DNA of 64,000 bases from Amoebidium appalachense (GCA_963693365.1 CAVNZM010000007.1:9548001-9612000), one strand, 5' to 3'. Positions 1 to 44,370 are shown, counted from the first letter of the stretch. Numbers and translations are program-made. Notes: generated by a model from the letters alone, not told the origin.

Positions 1-223
1 AGAATCGACGGATTGTAACCAATCAAATCTTCAAGGGAATATGCCCCCGCTCATTCTAATAAGGTGCTGCACTGATAATGGCCAAATCAAAACACCCAAT
101 TTTTGTTTACATAGGTTGTGATTGGCGGAGGCTTCATGTCGCTAACTGTAAATTCTAGTCCAATTTCTCTGGGGGCAAGGGGGTGTAAGGGACTATAGCG
201 GTCTTGGGCCCCCACCCACATAC

Positions 224-18607
<18,384 letters not shown>

Positions 18608-19271
18608 CAAATATCTTAATTGATTTATGATGCGGGCAAATTATGCCCTAGTGTGCTTGGTTGCTTTCAACATGAGCTTGGCATGGCACGGCAATGGCCT
18701 GCCTGCAGACCTAACATCATTCAAGGCAGATTCTATGTTGGCAAGAAGCACCTAGGCCTCCCTCTATCTCAAACAAGCTTGTAAATGCTGAAATTTCCTG
18801 CTACTAAACACGATGGGATATGTCTCCGTTCATAAACGTCACTTGCTCAACTCGCACTAGCTGGCCGGAGCAGTTTGGTTGTGTAAACATGTATCAATGC
18901 CGTTTGCACGGCATTACGAGGAGCCTACGTAGATGCCCAAACTGGCGCCATGAGCTGCGCCATGTAGCTTTTGCACGGTGGCTTCTCACAGTCAGACAGT
19001 GCTCAAATAGATTTGGGTTTATTGACCCAATCACTGGCTCTGAGCCGTGAGCCGAACGGGCACGTGCATTTGTCCCCTCCCCTCCCATGCTGTACCCCCA
19101 CCCCCCCTCTCCCCTCCCCACAAAAAGGGTGCCACCCCGATCATGAACGCATTCTTGCACCCGTGCAAGTACTTTCTTTTTGATTGCACATCTAATAGAA
19201 TGCCATCCTATGTGTGTGTGTGTGCGTGTGTACCATGGGTGGGTCACGTGGTGGTGGTTGGTGGTGGTAGT

Positions 19272-19312
<41 letters not shown>

Positions 19313-19429
19313 GGGGGTTACTCGTCGGACTAGATTATTGCGTTCCAACCCGCGGGAGGAAAAAAAAATTGGTACATACAAATAATATCCGGCTCTATAA
19401 CACTATTATTGCAAGGGACATCATCTGGC

Positions 19430-19481
<52 letters not shown>

Positions 19482-19607
19482 CCCTTACTTGTGGTGCAGT
19501 TGACCCTGAGCGTACGGCCGGCACGCTTTGTCCGTCTGAATAGCTTTATGATTTTTCCAACATGCCAAGACACCAACACTAAGCGTTTCACCCAGGCCAT
19601 ATACGTT
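18608..19607. promoter_or_regulatory. Shared divergent upstream region of the channel and GPANK1-like genes
   Basis: About 1 kb separates the two start codons, which face away from each other. The half nearest the channel (18608-19190) has no simple-repeat tract. The half nearest GPANK1 holds poly-G (19276-19311) and poly-C (19431-19480). Promoter activity is inferred from position; no TATA box or other motif was identified with confidence. Confidence 0.4.
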
Positions 19608-19973
19608 ATGACGGCAGGTATGGAGGCCGAGGGACAGCAGCTCTCGCGCAAGGCACACAGCTACCGCCACCATGTGAGATTTGTGCCGGCAATAACAGGA
19701 GAGTTGGAACCCTGGAAGCAGGAGGAACATGGGAAGGGGAAAGGTGAGTCATTTTCCCCTTCTTTTAGCCGGTTTACTCCGTTACAAACTTAAACCTAAT
19801 CCTCCTCTTACCCTCCCCGCCCGCCGCGCCCCCCCCTTCCCCCCCCCCCCCCCCCCCCCCCCTCTCCCCCCCTTCCCCTCCCCCCTCCCCCTCCCCCTCA
19901 AAGCCTAAACCACTACCACCAGCGGCAGCAGAAAGCACATGACACTCACATGCACGCACGCACGCGCACACGT

Positions 19974-20044
<71 letters not shown>

Positions 20045-21796
20045 GTGGCTCACACCGCGCGCTTCCACAAGAGCGCCTTCTCCCCCTAACCACAGTTGCA
20101 AGCATCACACACTTGTGTTCCGGCACACTCTTAGGCTACTCTCACCTTACACACACGCCCTCACTTACGCCGTGGCTCACGTTGGGCAGTGTGCAGAGGG
20201 GAATGGTTGAGCACAAGGGTGCATGCTTGTGAATCTTGTTCATGCTAGTGTTGAGTTTGTCAACGAACAGGCCACAGTGGATAGGGCTGCCGAGTTCATA
20301 CGTGATACGTGTAACTCTGTCCCTTACTGACCCTTTTTTCGTTGACTTTTTACACGACACATGTTACCATACAAACACTACACTGCACGACAACACCACA
20401 CATTCTTCCATCTCTACAGGAGATCCACACATACACCTGCACACACACACACACACACATACACTCTCTCTCACTCACACACGCGCGCGCACACACACAC
20501 ACAAACACACACTCACCCACACACTCACTCACTCAGGTGGGCCACTGTCTGGTGAGCAAGCACTGAGCATCTACCAAGAGGTTCTTTCCCTTCCACCTGC
20601 TAAGGATGGCGAGAGTGCCACTCCATCCACTACCACTTCCAATCAAATAAAGCAAAAACATATACCAGTAGCCACTGTTCAAGCACCCACACAGCCTGAT
20701 CTAACCGAGCTCACACGTAAACTTCTCCGCGCATCTCAAGAAGGCAACCTCGACGTCATTCAATCATCCCTTACTGGTTCTGTTGCTCTCATCGACATGC
20801 GCGATGATTATGGGTGGACGCCGCTTATGTGTGCAGCCTGCGAGGGCCGTTTGCATGTTGTTAGGTATTTGCTGGATCACGGAGCGGACCCTACGATAAC
20901 GGACAACAAGGGGCAAAACGCAATTGACATTGCGCGAATTTCAAAAAAGCATGTGGCGCACATCGTTTCTGATCTCATTTATACACATGTGCAGCGGTGG
21001 AGGAAACGGGATGCGTCAAGGGGAAAGTTGAAGGAAGAGGTGGTGATGCATGAACATGACCTTCGGAGCAGGACCCAAGCGGTAGTGAAAGCAGAGGAGG
21101 GAATGGAAAACGTGAAAAAGGGCGGGAATAGGTGGGATGATACGGAGAGCGAGGAGGAAGAGGGGGAGGGAGGGGAGAAGAACAGGGTGATTGGAGGGGA
21201 GAGGAAACGGCGGCGTATGGAAACGAAAAACGAAAAACATGGATGGGGCCCAAACGGTGGTGCCGCAGCGGTTGGTAATATGGTGCAAATAAAGGAGGAA
21301 CCTGGGAGTGAAAAGGGCACGAAACGAGCAAAAACGGCAAAGGGAGAAGGGAGAAAGGAACGTGCGCCCGCGAGGGAAAAAACGAGGAGGTGTGATGTGT
21401 GTAAAACGGATGTGGACTTGAGTCAATGGCAGAAACATTTGCCGTCAACTCTGCATAATTTCGGTGTAAAACGTGAAACGGTGCATGTTATCCCCAGCTC
21501 GGCCAAGAACCCAGGTTACAAAATCCTGAAGAGGGAAGGGTGGGAGGAAGGGGAAGGGTTGGGGAAGGTGGGCGAAGGGAGGAAAAACCCCATCGCTACT
21601 GTTTTAAAGAGGGATAGAGCCGGGATAGGCGTGAAAAACGGCGAAGGTGACGCATTTTCAGGCGGGAGATATACGGGCAGTGGAGGATGTGGAAAAGAAA
21701 AACGTGTCTGGGGGGATGACTAAACGGGAGCTGATGAAGAGGGAGAAGAGGGAGAAACACTGGGAGAGGGATATGCGTAGATATATGAATGAGTGA
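19608..21796 (+). CDS. GPANK1: GPANK1-like protein: ankyrin repeats, C2H2-like finger and G-patch
   Basis: Exon 1 ends at 19743 (donor gtgagt) and exon 2 starts at 20537 after a (CA)-rich intron; both junctions are phase 1. The start is ATG 19608 or 19620 in the same frame. The N-terminal motif VRFVPAITGELEPWKQ resembles the family's ITFTPATDPSDLWK segment. Numbering from 19620: ankyrin repeats about 95-185 (GWTPLMCAACEGRLHVVRYL), a lysine/glutamate-rich linker, a CDVC...H...H finger about 327-348, and a G-patch about 364-405 (NPGYKILKREGW, GEGLG, ATVLKRDRAGIG). G-patch proteins typically bind and activate DEAH-box RNA helicases; the exact role of GPANK1 is unclear. The literal frame stops at 21723, but another frame continues to TGA 21794-21796 and encodes KREKREKHWERDMRRYMNE, the conserved C-terminus. 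One surplus G in the run 21710-21715 accounts for this. The gene is head to head with the channel. Confidence 0.85.
19978..20043. repeat. (CA)n microsatellite in the GPANK1-like intron
   Basis: About 32 CA units between the two GPANK1-like exons. The same intron carries poly-C blocks at 19828-19900 and a second, imperfect (CA)n at 20440-20530 that runs into the exon 2 acceptor. Confidence 0.95.
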
Positions 21797-35549
<13,753 letters not shown>

Positions 35550-38153
35550 CTTCAAAGGCAGTGCCCTTATGACTGCCCGCTAACTGCTCCGCCTAGTAGC
35601 TGCCTGCCATACTCGTCTTGTTGTGCTATTTGCCGCCCACTGGTGTGTGCTCTGCTGGCCGCCACACTGTCGGCTGCACAACGGCTATGTAGTAAGTGTA
35701 ATGTAGATGTTACAGTCACGAACAAAGTTAAACGGGCCGTTCGCAGACTGGGGCGTTGAAGTAAGCCTCAAACTTTAATGCGGTTTGGTGTTCACTCTGA
35801 AAAATTGCTCTTCGTAGCGATGGGCTTCGAGCTAGCAAGCGCCACTGCGAAAACTAAACCGTGTCAGCACCGTCGCGTACGGTGGCAGCGGAGAACTTGC
35901 CTCCGGACTATTACATAGAGCATTACAACACCGGTTACTGTAGTGGTCTTTTTTCGTAACTCAGCCTCGGTTTACTGAAAGTTTGAGAGTTGCAGCGCGT
36001 GCCCGTGCGGCACCGTTGATAGGAGGAAGTTCATGAGCCCGGCCGCGGCCCAGCGCGGCCCGCGCCGCGGGGCTGATCATGACTCATATGCCTGCATGCC
36101 ACGGCCAGCCGGCAGTCGACCTAACCTCGAGTGCTCGACCGGTGCCTTGTTGTACGGCTAGAAATTCCTTCTTCAAAACGATAAATATTCAAAGCAGCAA
36201 CTAAAGTGTGCCGTGATTATAGTTTCATACACCTTCTGTACATTTTCCAAAATTGTAATATTCGACAAGCTCATGGTTTATAGGCCCTACGCCTGGGAGT
36301 GGGGCTCGCGCCGACTCAATCGATTGCGACCGTGACGTCACACCTTACATGCCACGCAATATATACAGTCGCGGTCGGCTCAGAACACTATTCTAGGGTC
36401 TTATTTAGGATTTATTTCCAAAATCACTGTTTAGTGGTACTGTTTTTCATTGCCAATGCTACTGGTGCTGGTGGCGAGCACGTGCCGGTGACTCCATGGC
36501 CAATCATTCATGGCATGCAACGGTCAAAAATGCAAAGTTCGTGTAGGTTGTGGTTGTCGGTCGACTCCATTTTGTCACAACTTTTGTGTCTGCCTGAAAT
36601 TGAATTTAAGGAAAATACACCTCAATATTAAACTATCATGATCCCAGCGGTACATAGAGTTTGAAACATCCAACTTGTCATGAATGTCAACTTGATTTTC
36701 ATCAACCCGTGATCACAGGTGCGGCAGGCCTAAATCTTAGATGCAATTTGCAGAACTAGCTAGATTTTCCAGAGTTTAAATTTGGGACCCTTCAAATACT
36801 ACACACATTATGTAACAGTAACTCTTTTTTGCATTTACAGGCAGTGTGCTACATGCAGCCAGTCGCTGCAGAAAACATATTTATAGAAAACTAAACTTAA
36901 CAGGGATGATATTTTAATTTTTCAATATGTACATATGCAATTGAGTATTGAGCATCCGATTAAGGTTGGCCGAAGAAATTTTGGGGATCCAAAACTTCGT
37001 ACGTGCGCCGCGCATGCATACCATGCTGCCAAAGACACGTACAGCACACGTGCCACCACTTTTTTTTTGAGTGCCACTGTGACGTCGGCACAGAATCTCG
37101 AGACTCCCGAGTCCCGAGTCCCGTGTAACCCAGGCAGGTTATTCTAAAAACTATCTGAACGCTCGTTCATTTGAAAATGAAATTTTTGCCTATGTACGCT
37201 GATCCTGGCTTACCTGCGCCAGTTTGAAGTACCTCAGATGTAATTTTTTTCTTCTTTTGCTGTTTTGTTGTTTCCGATCTGGATTGACTCGGATGGGTGC
37301 GTGGGCTATTTTCAAGTTGATATCAAGCTCGCGCAACCGTTGGTCTAGGGTGTATCATATAGGGTAGGTCTGTAGGTCTTGCTTGTGATGAAATTTTTTT
37401 TTTTTTTTTAAAAAAAAAGCTTTCCTGAATAGCCAAGGCATCCGATCCTTGACTACCCCGGTTGGAGTTAGCTTAGAGGGCCATTGCCATAGTTCTGCAC
37501 CCAGGCGAGTCCCATCAGGGCATCCGATCCCCAACGCGCTACATCCCGGGATTCGAACCAGGTGCCTCCTGCGTCGGAGGCGAGGAAATATGCAACAGTG
37601 TATATATTTTTAGCTTTGTTTATAACTTATAAGTTTACTTACACTAACTACACTTACACTAACTATAGGCGTCCTGGTACGTGCGGATATCGATGTTCTG
37701 CGACGGATACCCTGAGCTGAGCCTTGATCTTCAGTATTACGCTACGACGTCTAATGACAGTCACTACTACGGTATACAATGACTGTATGATGGTATTTGC
37801 TTTCGGCGGGGCCGCGGCCGTGTTTCTTGGCTTGGCCACTTCGAGTCATGCACGTTTGCGAACTTGCCAAACTTCATTCATGTGTGTTATACATGTTGTG
37901 TCTGTGTGTCTCACGTGTCTGTGCTTGTCCTGCGTGTTCTAAATTTAAACTTAACAATCGCGAGAGCACGTGTAGTTGTTTGTGTACTACGTCATTATAA
38001 GTCGTAGATCTAGGTGTATGTCTGTGTGTCTCACGTGTCTGTGCTTGAGCTGCGTGTTCTAAACTTAGCGAACGTGTGCATGTGTGCGCATGCGTGTACT
38101 TCGTGTGTGTAGAACTTGAATGGGGAGGGGAAATGGCACACACACTATTCGAA
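35550..38153. other. Region upstream of bHLH-PAS-like gene A, nearly free of simple repeats
   Basis: This is ordinary-complexity sequence with no gene that I can support. It is the largest stretch of the window with almost no poly-G/C or GT tracts, and it lies directly upstream of gene A's first exon, so it probably contains its promoter. A GC-rich patch (about 36030-36075) and a CTCGAGACTCCCGAG-type repeat (37100-37120) are visible. A short duplicated block (TGTCTGTGTGTCTCACGTGTCTGTGCTTG-like) occurs at about 37898-37940 and again at about 38020-38062. The tRNA-related repeat at 37385-37610 is listed separately. Confidence 0.5.
37385..37610 (-). repeat. tRNA-derived SINE-like repeat
   Basis: On the minus strand GGTTCGAATCCCGG (rc of 37552-37565) is a perfect RNA polymerase III B box / tRNA T-arm, preceded by GCCTCCGACGCAGGAGGC, a stem-forming segment in the anticodon-arm position. 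The element then runs for about 150 bases, contains GATCGGATGCC twice, and ends in an A/T-rich tail (37396-37418). No good A box or acceptor stem is seen, so it is a repeat rather than a working tRNA gene. Confidence 0.6.
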
Positions 38154-38160
38154 TTCAATT

Positions 38161-39475
38161 CCACGGCCATCTAGAAACACCATCTACACACCATCTACCA
38201 AACACCAGGCCGCCTAAGGCAACGTCATCGGAATTTGCTCATTTGTTTGCGCAAGATTTTTGGTCTCGGGGGTGGTGCGGCCTACTAAAATGGCGGGAAA
38301 ATGTTCTCCACAGATTTATTCGCCTTCGGCAGCAACGTGATCTACAAACGAGTTAAATTTCATCAATATTTATTTGACGTTTAACCTCTCTTTCGGCTCG
38401 GCCGATTGGTGATTTAGACCTACAAGAGTGCGGCCGATCGCCGGTCTGTTTATGCGGCCGCACCCCCGAAAAAACCGCCGTACGTAGGTGTACTGTTTGT
38501 TGTTGAACACTGCCCTCGCAAAGACACCTATGGTTGCTGTGGCACCTGGATGGGCAATATGCCCATGCCATGGCGTTGTATCTTTTTAGGGATGGTTAGT
38601 TTCCGCTTTAGAGATTATGGGGGGCAAGTGCATTGTATACAACTGTAAGAGTAACTATGCTAGTGAGACTCGAAAGGACAGGGGTAAGGAAAATGTAAAC
38701 CCGCAAGCCGGTGTCAGCCAGAGCGTTACCGTTTCCACTCTTAGGTTTCCCGACCCGGAAAAGCAGCCAGAGCTGTGGCAGTTGTGGTATGAAAGTTGCC
38801 TTCAGGCAGGGGATGTATGGGGTAGCAAGGCATGCTTCTTTGAAACATACAAAGATGGTAGGCCTCACGTCTGCGTCAAGCATTTCGTTGACGCAGATTA
38901 TTTTCCCAAGGGGTCCTGTGATCCAAGCGAGGGAACCGGCCCCTTAAGCAAGCGATCTTCTCTCGCGACCCCAATTCCGACCCACCCATTGCCCCTCGCA
39001 TCTTTTCTGACCCTAATGACCCAACTAAAACCATCGTGCTAGGTGAAAGGAGCATAAACGTAGAACGGCAGCAGCGAAAAGGGAGGCACACAGAATCGAG
39101 GCAGAAGCCGCTATACTACGGTTGGCGGAGGAGGAGCGCAAGCAACAGTTACGAGCGGAGAACGACGCACGTAAGCGTGAAGCGCAGCAGAAATGTGCAC
39201 GGGAACTTAGCGAACGAGAGGCAGAGGAGCGAAGCAAGCGTCTTATGCTCGAGCAGGAGCATGCTCGTGTCCTTGCAGACCAAATTAGGTTTGCAGACAC
39301 TAACTTCATTGATGCCGTGTGCCAAGCAATTCTACACCATCCGTGCTGGTTAGCCCATAAGACCACAACCGGTGTGGCGTCGAGTTTTTGTGTTCAAACC
39401 CACGCCAAAATTAAGGAAACTGAAAACGGGACGCTCCCTTTCCCCATACTAGCCGGTGTTTCTAGATGGCCGTGG
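38161..39475 (+). mobile_element. DNA transposon with 21-bp TIRs, THAP-type (P-element-like)
   Basis: The left terminus 38161-38181 begins CCACGGCCATCTAGAAACAC, and the right terminus 39455-39475 is its exact reverse complement over 21 bp. Both sides are bordered by TTCAATT (38154-38160 and 39476-39482), a 7-bp target-site duplication. The 1,315-bp interior carries a THAP zinc finger and a coiled-coil reading frame. THAP fingers are the DNA-binding domains of P-element transposases, which make 7-8 bp duplications; assignment to the P group is inference. No RNase H-like catalytic region fits in this length, so the copy is non-autonomous. Confidence 0.85.
38617..39440 (+). pseudogene. THAP-domain plus coiled-coil protein of the transposon, frame disrupted
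   Basis: From ATG 38617 the frame encodes a THAP finger: C5-x4-C10, FPDP, W in LWQLWYESC, then CVKHF giving the C-x2-H pair, and a P-rich box (LATPIPT) where AVPTIF is usual. This frame stops at 39040-39042. A second frame continues the likely protein from about 38962 (DPNSDPPIAPRIFSDPNDPT). A third frame from about 39087 gives a long charged coiled coil (KREAHRIEAEAAILRLAEEE onward) to about residue DAVCQAILHHPCW. At least two frame changes are therefore needed, so the gene is decayed, or the sequence has indels or short introns. THAP followed by a leucine zipper is the layout of the N-terminal third of P transposase. Confidence 0.65.
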
Positions 39476-39482
39476 TTCAATT

Positions 39483-40417
39483 CATATATAACCTCCGATC
39501 CCACACGGCCCTTTTTTTTTCAGAGGGCCGTGCCACGGCCATCTAGAAACACTAGAAACACCAGGCCGTCTAAGGCGATTAACATTCCCGGGATATGACA
39601 TCTTAACCAAAAAAGGCTATTATGCATTCCACAAGGGGGTGCGGCCTACTTTTCATGGCAACCGCGTATCCAGACGATTATGTAATCGTGCATTGAATTT
39701 GAAGATCCGAATCGGGTCACACCACGGCCCATAATGCAGCGCTTATCATTTGTAAATCGTTCCCCCCCCCCCCCGGGGAACGAGAGAGAGAGAGAGTGAG
39801 AGACGGGGAGAGACCCGCTGTAGGAACAATGATAGACAATATTTTTGGCCGGAAAGCCAGAATATGGATCGATAGCGCATTGCCTAGACCGTCGCCTTTC
39901 GCTCCCGTCCCGGCGAGCAAGCTTCATGCCGTAGGCATAGCCTTGGTTTTCATGTGTTTATTCTGTACGAACGATTCTCATGATCAGAAAAGATCGTTCC
40001 CCCAAACTATATAGAAGAGTGCCCCGACATTATGATAGCCTACATGGGAACATACAATCTTGTGGTGCAACTTCGCGCATGTTTCTTGCCTTCTGCCAGT
40101 ATGCTCCAGAGCCCTTACAAACCAGGAAGCCCTAGGCCCGACTGCCAGAGAGGCAGAACGTCTGATACATAGTGCTCTAACCCTTCAGGTGATCATGAAA
40201 GGTGTGGGGTAGTATTATCAGCAGTGTGACAGTCACCCCTTAACTGTCACGCACTGAGGGGTGACCCGGTCCCCAGTGGTCGTCTCCGGTTGCTGCACAG
40301 CCCAACCAGTCCTCAGCGGGCACACCCCCGAGGGTGCCCTGGCCTCTAGTAGGGCTTGTATGATCGCTGCTGGATTGTGGAATTTCAGTGGTGTGTCAGC
40401 AAGCCATTTTTGGTGAC
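39483..40417. other. Spacer between transposon and hnRNP gene; holds a second transposon end and probable hnRNP 3'UTR
   Basis: At 39533-39577 a second copy of the transposon's left end appears in the same orientation as 38161 and includes the subterminal block CACCAGGCCGTCTAAGGC, so it is the start of another, otherwise missing copy. The rest is ordinary sequence. TTTATT at 39957-39962 is AATAAA on the minus strand and could end the hnRNP transcript about 460 bases after its stop. No further gene is supported. Confidence 0.5.
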
Positions 40418-40469
40418 TCACGGCTAGGATGAGGAAAGAATAGACAAAGCATATAGTATATTACCATAG

Positions 40470-40502
<33 letters not shown>

Positions 40503-40549
40503 TTCCCCTCCCCCAACGCGCACGCACGCACATACACACACACACACAA

Positions 40550-40595
<46 letters not shown>

Positions 40596-40711
40596 CTTGA
40601 GCAAGACGACAGTTACTGAGCCTGACAAGTCATGGAGGCAAGCACCACTAATTAGTCTTTGTTTTGCAGTCACTTTTCCAAGGGCCTCTTTTTTTTTTTT
40701 TTTTTTTTTTT

Positions 40712-40767
<56 letters not shown>

Positions 40768-40783
40768 TGGTGGTGGTGGTGGT

Positions 40784-40821
<38 letters not shown>

Positions 40822-41609
40822 TGAATGCGTCAAAAAGTACGAAGTACACAAGAACAAACGGATAACACGATGCAGAATGCAAGCCATACATAAAGAGTAT
40901 GCATAATAAGCAGAGCCCATCCTCAGGGGGGGCACACGGGGGGAGAAGGGTAGAATGGGTACAGGTGCAGAGTCTCGGTACGAAGTAAACGTTCTTGACA
41001 TACAGAACACGGCACATTGCTACGCACACAGCGAGAGCGCAAAATAAGCGGAGCATATCCTCAAGGGGGACCCAAGTTACCCACAGCACACGCTAATAAT
41101 AGCAGGAGCTTCTCAAGGCTATCAGCGTCAAGAAACCAACGGGGGTGCCACTGTTTGCGTGGCTCTTTTTTTTTCTTTCTTCCTTTCTTCCTCTCTCTCT
41201 CGGCCACGGGTTGTGGTGGTGGTGTGTGTGTGTGGATGGTGCTGGCTGGGGAGAGGAGTTGGGGGTGGGGTGGGACGGGGTTGTAAATTGGGTTGAGGGA
41301 CACATGGCCACTATTGTGTGTGCACGCCACGCACTTAGCCGGGGGCCATGGAGCAGAACTTACCTGTGCCGTGCTGCCGGCTCTTTGGTTTGCAGCGGGC
41401 CCAAAGCCAGAGGAGCTCTGGTTGTAGCTGCCCATGCCACTGTAGCCCCCATTGGCCGTGGCGCCTGCTGTGGCAGGGTGCAACACTCAGCCCTTGCACA
41501 AAGCCATGGGAATAGTGGAGCCCCTTTGTGCGGGAACACAATGCAAACAGAGCTCAGAGAGCAGGCAAGGCGGCTGTACTTTTGAGCCTCGGTTCCCCTC
41601 GAGTCGGGG

Positions 41610-41650
<41 letters not shown>

Positions 41651-42420
41651 GAATGCGGAACACGGTACGAGGTACACATATGCACACGATGAGAAGCATG
41701 GTGCAGGACACATGCAAAGGCAAACATTCAAGTATGCAACATCAGCCATGCGCACAGTATGCGTCATAAACAGAGCCCATCCTCAGGGAGGGCCCAAGTC
41801 ATCAATTGCGTCTCAGTTTCGACCCCTTAGCCCGCGTATATACGACTCTCGGGGGGGGGGGGGGGGGGGGGGGGGAGGGGTTTGAATGCGTCAAAAAGTA
41901 CGAAGTACACAAGAACAAACGGATAACACGATGCAGAATGCAAGCCATACGAGTATGCATAGTAAGCAGAGCCCATCCTCAGGGGGGGCCCACGTTATCC
42001 ACAGTACCCGAGTTTCGACCTATTCACCTCGTTAAACGAAACCGAACTCGGATACTGTTTCACTTGAACATGGGTAGGTCACCCGTCTTGATCAGAGACG
42101 AGCAGGGTTGCTTATGCAGGCAAGGGCAGTGGGAAAGGCCGGGGGTTACAGTTGCAGCAGTAAGCAGAAGCAAGAAAAATATAGATAGGCACTCAGGAGA
42201 CGGGGCTTCTAGGAAGCTCCCCCGTCGCTACCTAAGTCGATACTTCCCTGGCTAACATACTACACCAGCCGAAAAGAATCAAGTCCCGAAGGCCGCAGAA
42301 TTCGCAATCAGAGGGGAAAGTATAAGGTCTGACCCACACCGCAGGGTAGTAACACGGTTACTAGGGCGGAACTTTAACGTCTTCGAACGGAAAGCTATGC
42401 CCCCGGATGTCGGAGGGGGG

Positions 42421-42459
<39 letters not shown>

Positions 42460-43082
42460 GGTGGAAGAAATAAAAACAAGATAAGAAGAATCGAGAACAC
42501 ACAAATGAATTTATAAAACAAAAAGAAGTAGGAGTGTACAGGGGCAGGGACAAGCAAGAACAGGCACAAGCATACCAACATCATGCAAGTTGCCAACATA
42601 AAAGGAGTCCACTCTCAAGGCCAATCCAAAGTGCCTACGCCTACGAATACATCCCCCCCCCCTCCCCCCCCCCCCCCCTCTCCCCCATAGATAGTTGAGT
42701 TCACGACTTAAGGAGCTCCTTAACAAATAAGCAGTTGCTATTGATTTGCTGAGCCCCAAATTAAATCGCAGAGCATTGCTTATACTTGACATTGTCGTCA
42801 CAAAGAATGCTGTTGCCAAGAAAATATGACCAGTCCAGCCAGCAACAAAAACAGGGGGCTAAAACTGTGCAGTGCAGGGATTATTCATAGAACACTTCCA
42901 ACTCAACAATACCTATATTAACATCTGACGAGAGAGATAGAGCGAGAGAGAGAAGGAGAGACGGAAAGGGAGGGGGGGGGGGGGGGGGGGGGGGGGGAGA
43001 GAGAGAGGGGGGAGAAGAGGAAGAGGGAGAGAGAGTGAAGGAGACAAGCGGTGCATTCATCCGGGTGGAACAAGGTCACGCG

Positions 43083-43129
<47 letters not shown>

Positions 43130-43646
43130 TCTCCCTATCTTTCCACAGCCGGGCATGCTTATCTAATGCTTCATATACGTGCGAAAGTGTGTGTGTGTGT
43201 CTGTGGGCGCGCGCGTGTGCGTGTGTGCATGCGTGTGTGCGCGCGCATACGTGTGTGAGAAAGGGGGAAGAGGATCCAAACCAAAGCACGCACCTCCATA
43301 ACCAGCCTGATTGTAACCACCCTGGCCATATCCGGCTGCTGCCGACTGGTCTGCCCCATAGCCCTGGCCCCCGTAGCTGCCGTAGCTGCCACTGCCATAG
43401 CCATCCTGGCTGCCGTACCCGGTGCTAGCGCTCTGGTTGCCTGCACACACACATGTAGAGTTAGACCACATTCGCAAACACAATAAGAGCAAGAACAGGG
43501 CAATGTCCAATAGGTATGCAAGGTGCTGGTGTTGAACACCCCACTGTCTGTGCATTATTAGTCTCCAAGGATATGTACCCACTGGCTTACGTAAGTGGCC
43601 GCGCACTACTACCTCACGGGACAAAAAAGGCACTACTACCACGGGA

Positions 43647-43681
<35 letters not shown>

Positions 43682-43891
43682 TCGCAGGGAAGACAGGACA
43701 GCACTTAGAGTGACTAGTGTATTATATCCATGTGACTACGGTCCCGACAAAACACCCCGTTCAATCGCAGTTTTCCGAGGATCTCCCATACTGACACGTA
43801 TACTATCATACAGATGACCAGCTCATGCGGACCACTCCCCCCCCCCCCCCCCCCCTTCCTCGACTGATGGTGATTTGTATGTGTCTGATTG

Positions 43892-43944
<53 letters not shown>

Positions 43945-44337
43945 GTTTAGGGTGTGTGTGTGTGTGTGTGTGTGTGTGGTATGGTTGGGAGTGCGTGTCT
44001 CTGTGTGTGTGTGTGCGCGCGCGCGTGCGCGCGTGTGCGGTTGTGTGTGTGTGCGCGCGTGCGTGTTGGGGGTGTACCCCGGTAGGGGTGGCCGGGGTGG
44101 GGGTGGCACAAACACAGTGTCTTACAGGAATACGTGCCAATGAGCACGGTGCAAACGAACACCAATGAAAAGAAACATGCACACACGTCTACACACATAT
44201 GCCAACTTCAAAACTGCTGCAAGCAGAGTACATCCTTAGGGTGACGAGGGGGAGGGGGGAGGGGAGGGGGGGGGTTGAATATGTCATAAAGTACGAAGTA
44301 CACAAGAACAACGGATAACACGCTGCAGAGTGCGGGG

Positions 44338-44370
<33 letters not shown>

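Noticed and set aside
20236-20536. N-terminal 100 codons of the long plus-strand frame as part of the GPANK1-like protein
   Set aside because: This stretch is a CA-rich intron. A clear exon 1 with donor gtgagt at 19743 supplies the conserved N-terminus in the matching phase.
37530-37610. Intact tRNA gene on the minus strand
   Set aside because: Only the T-arm/B box and one stem are recognisable. There is no A box, D-arm or acceptor stem pairing, and the sequence continues into a SINE-like body.
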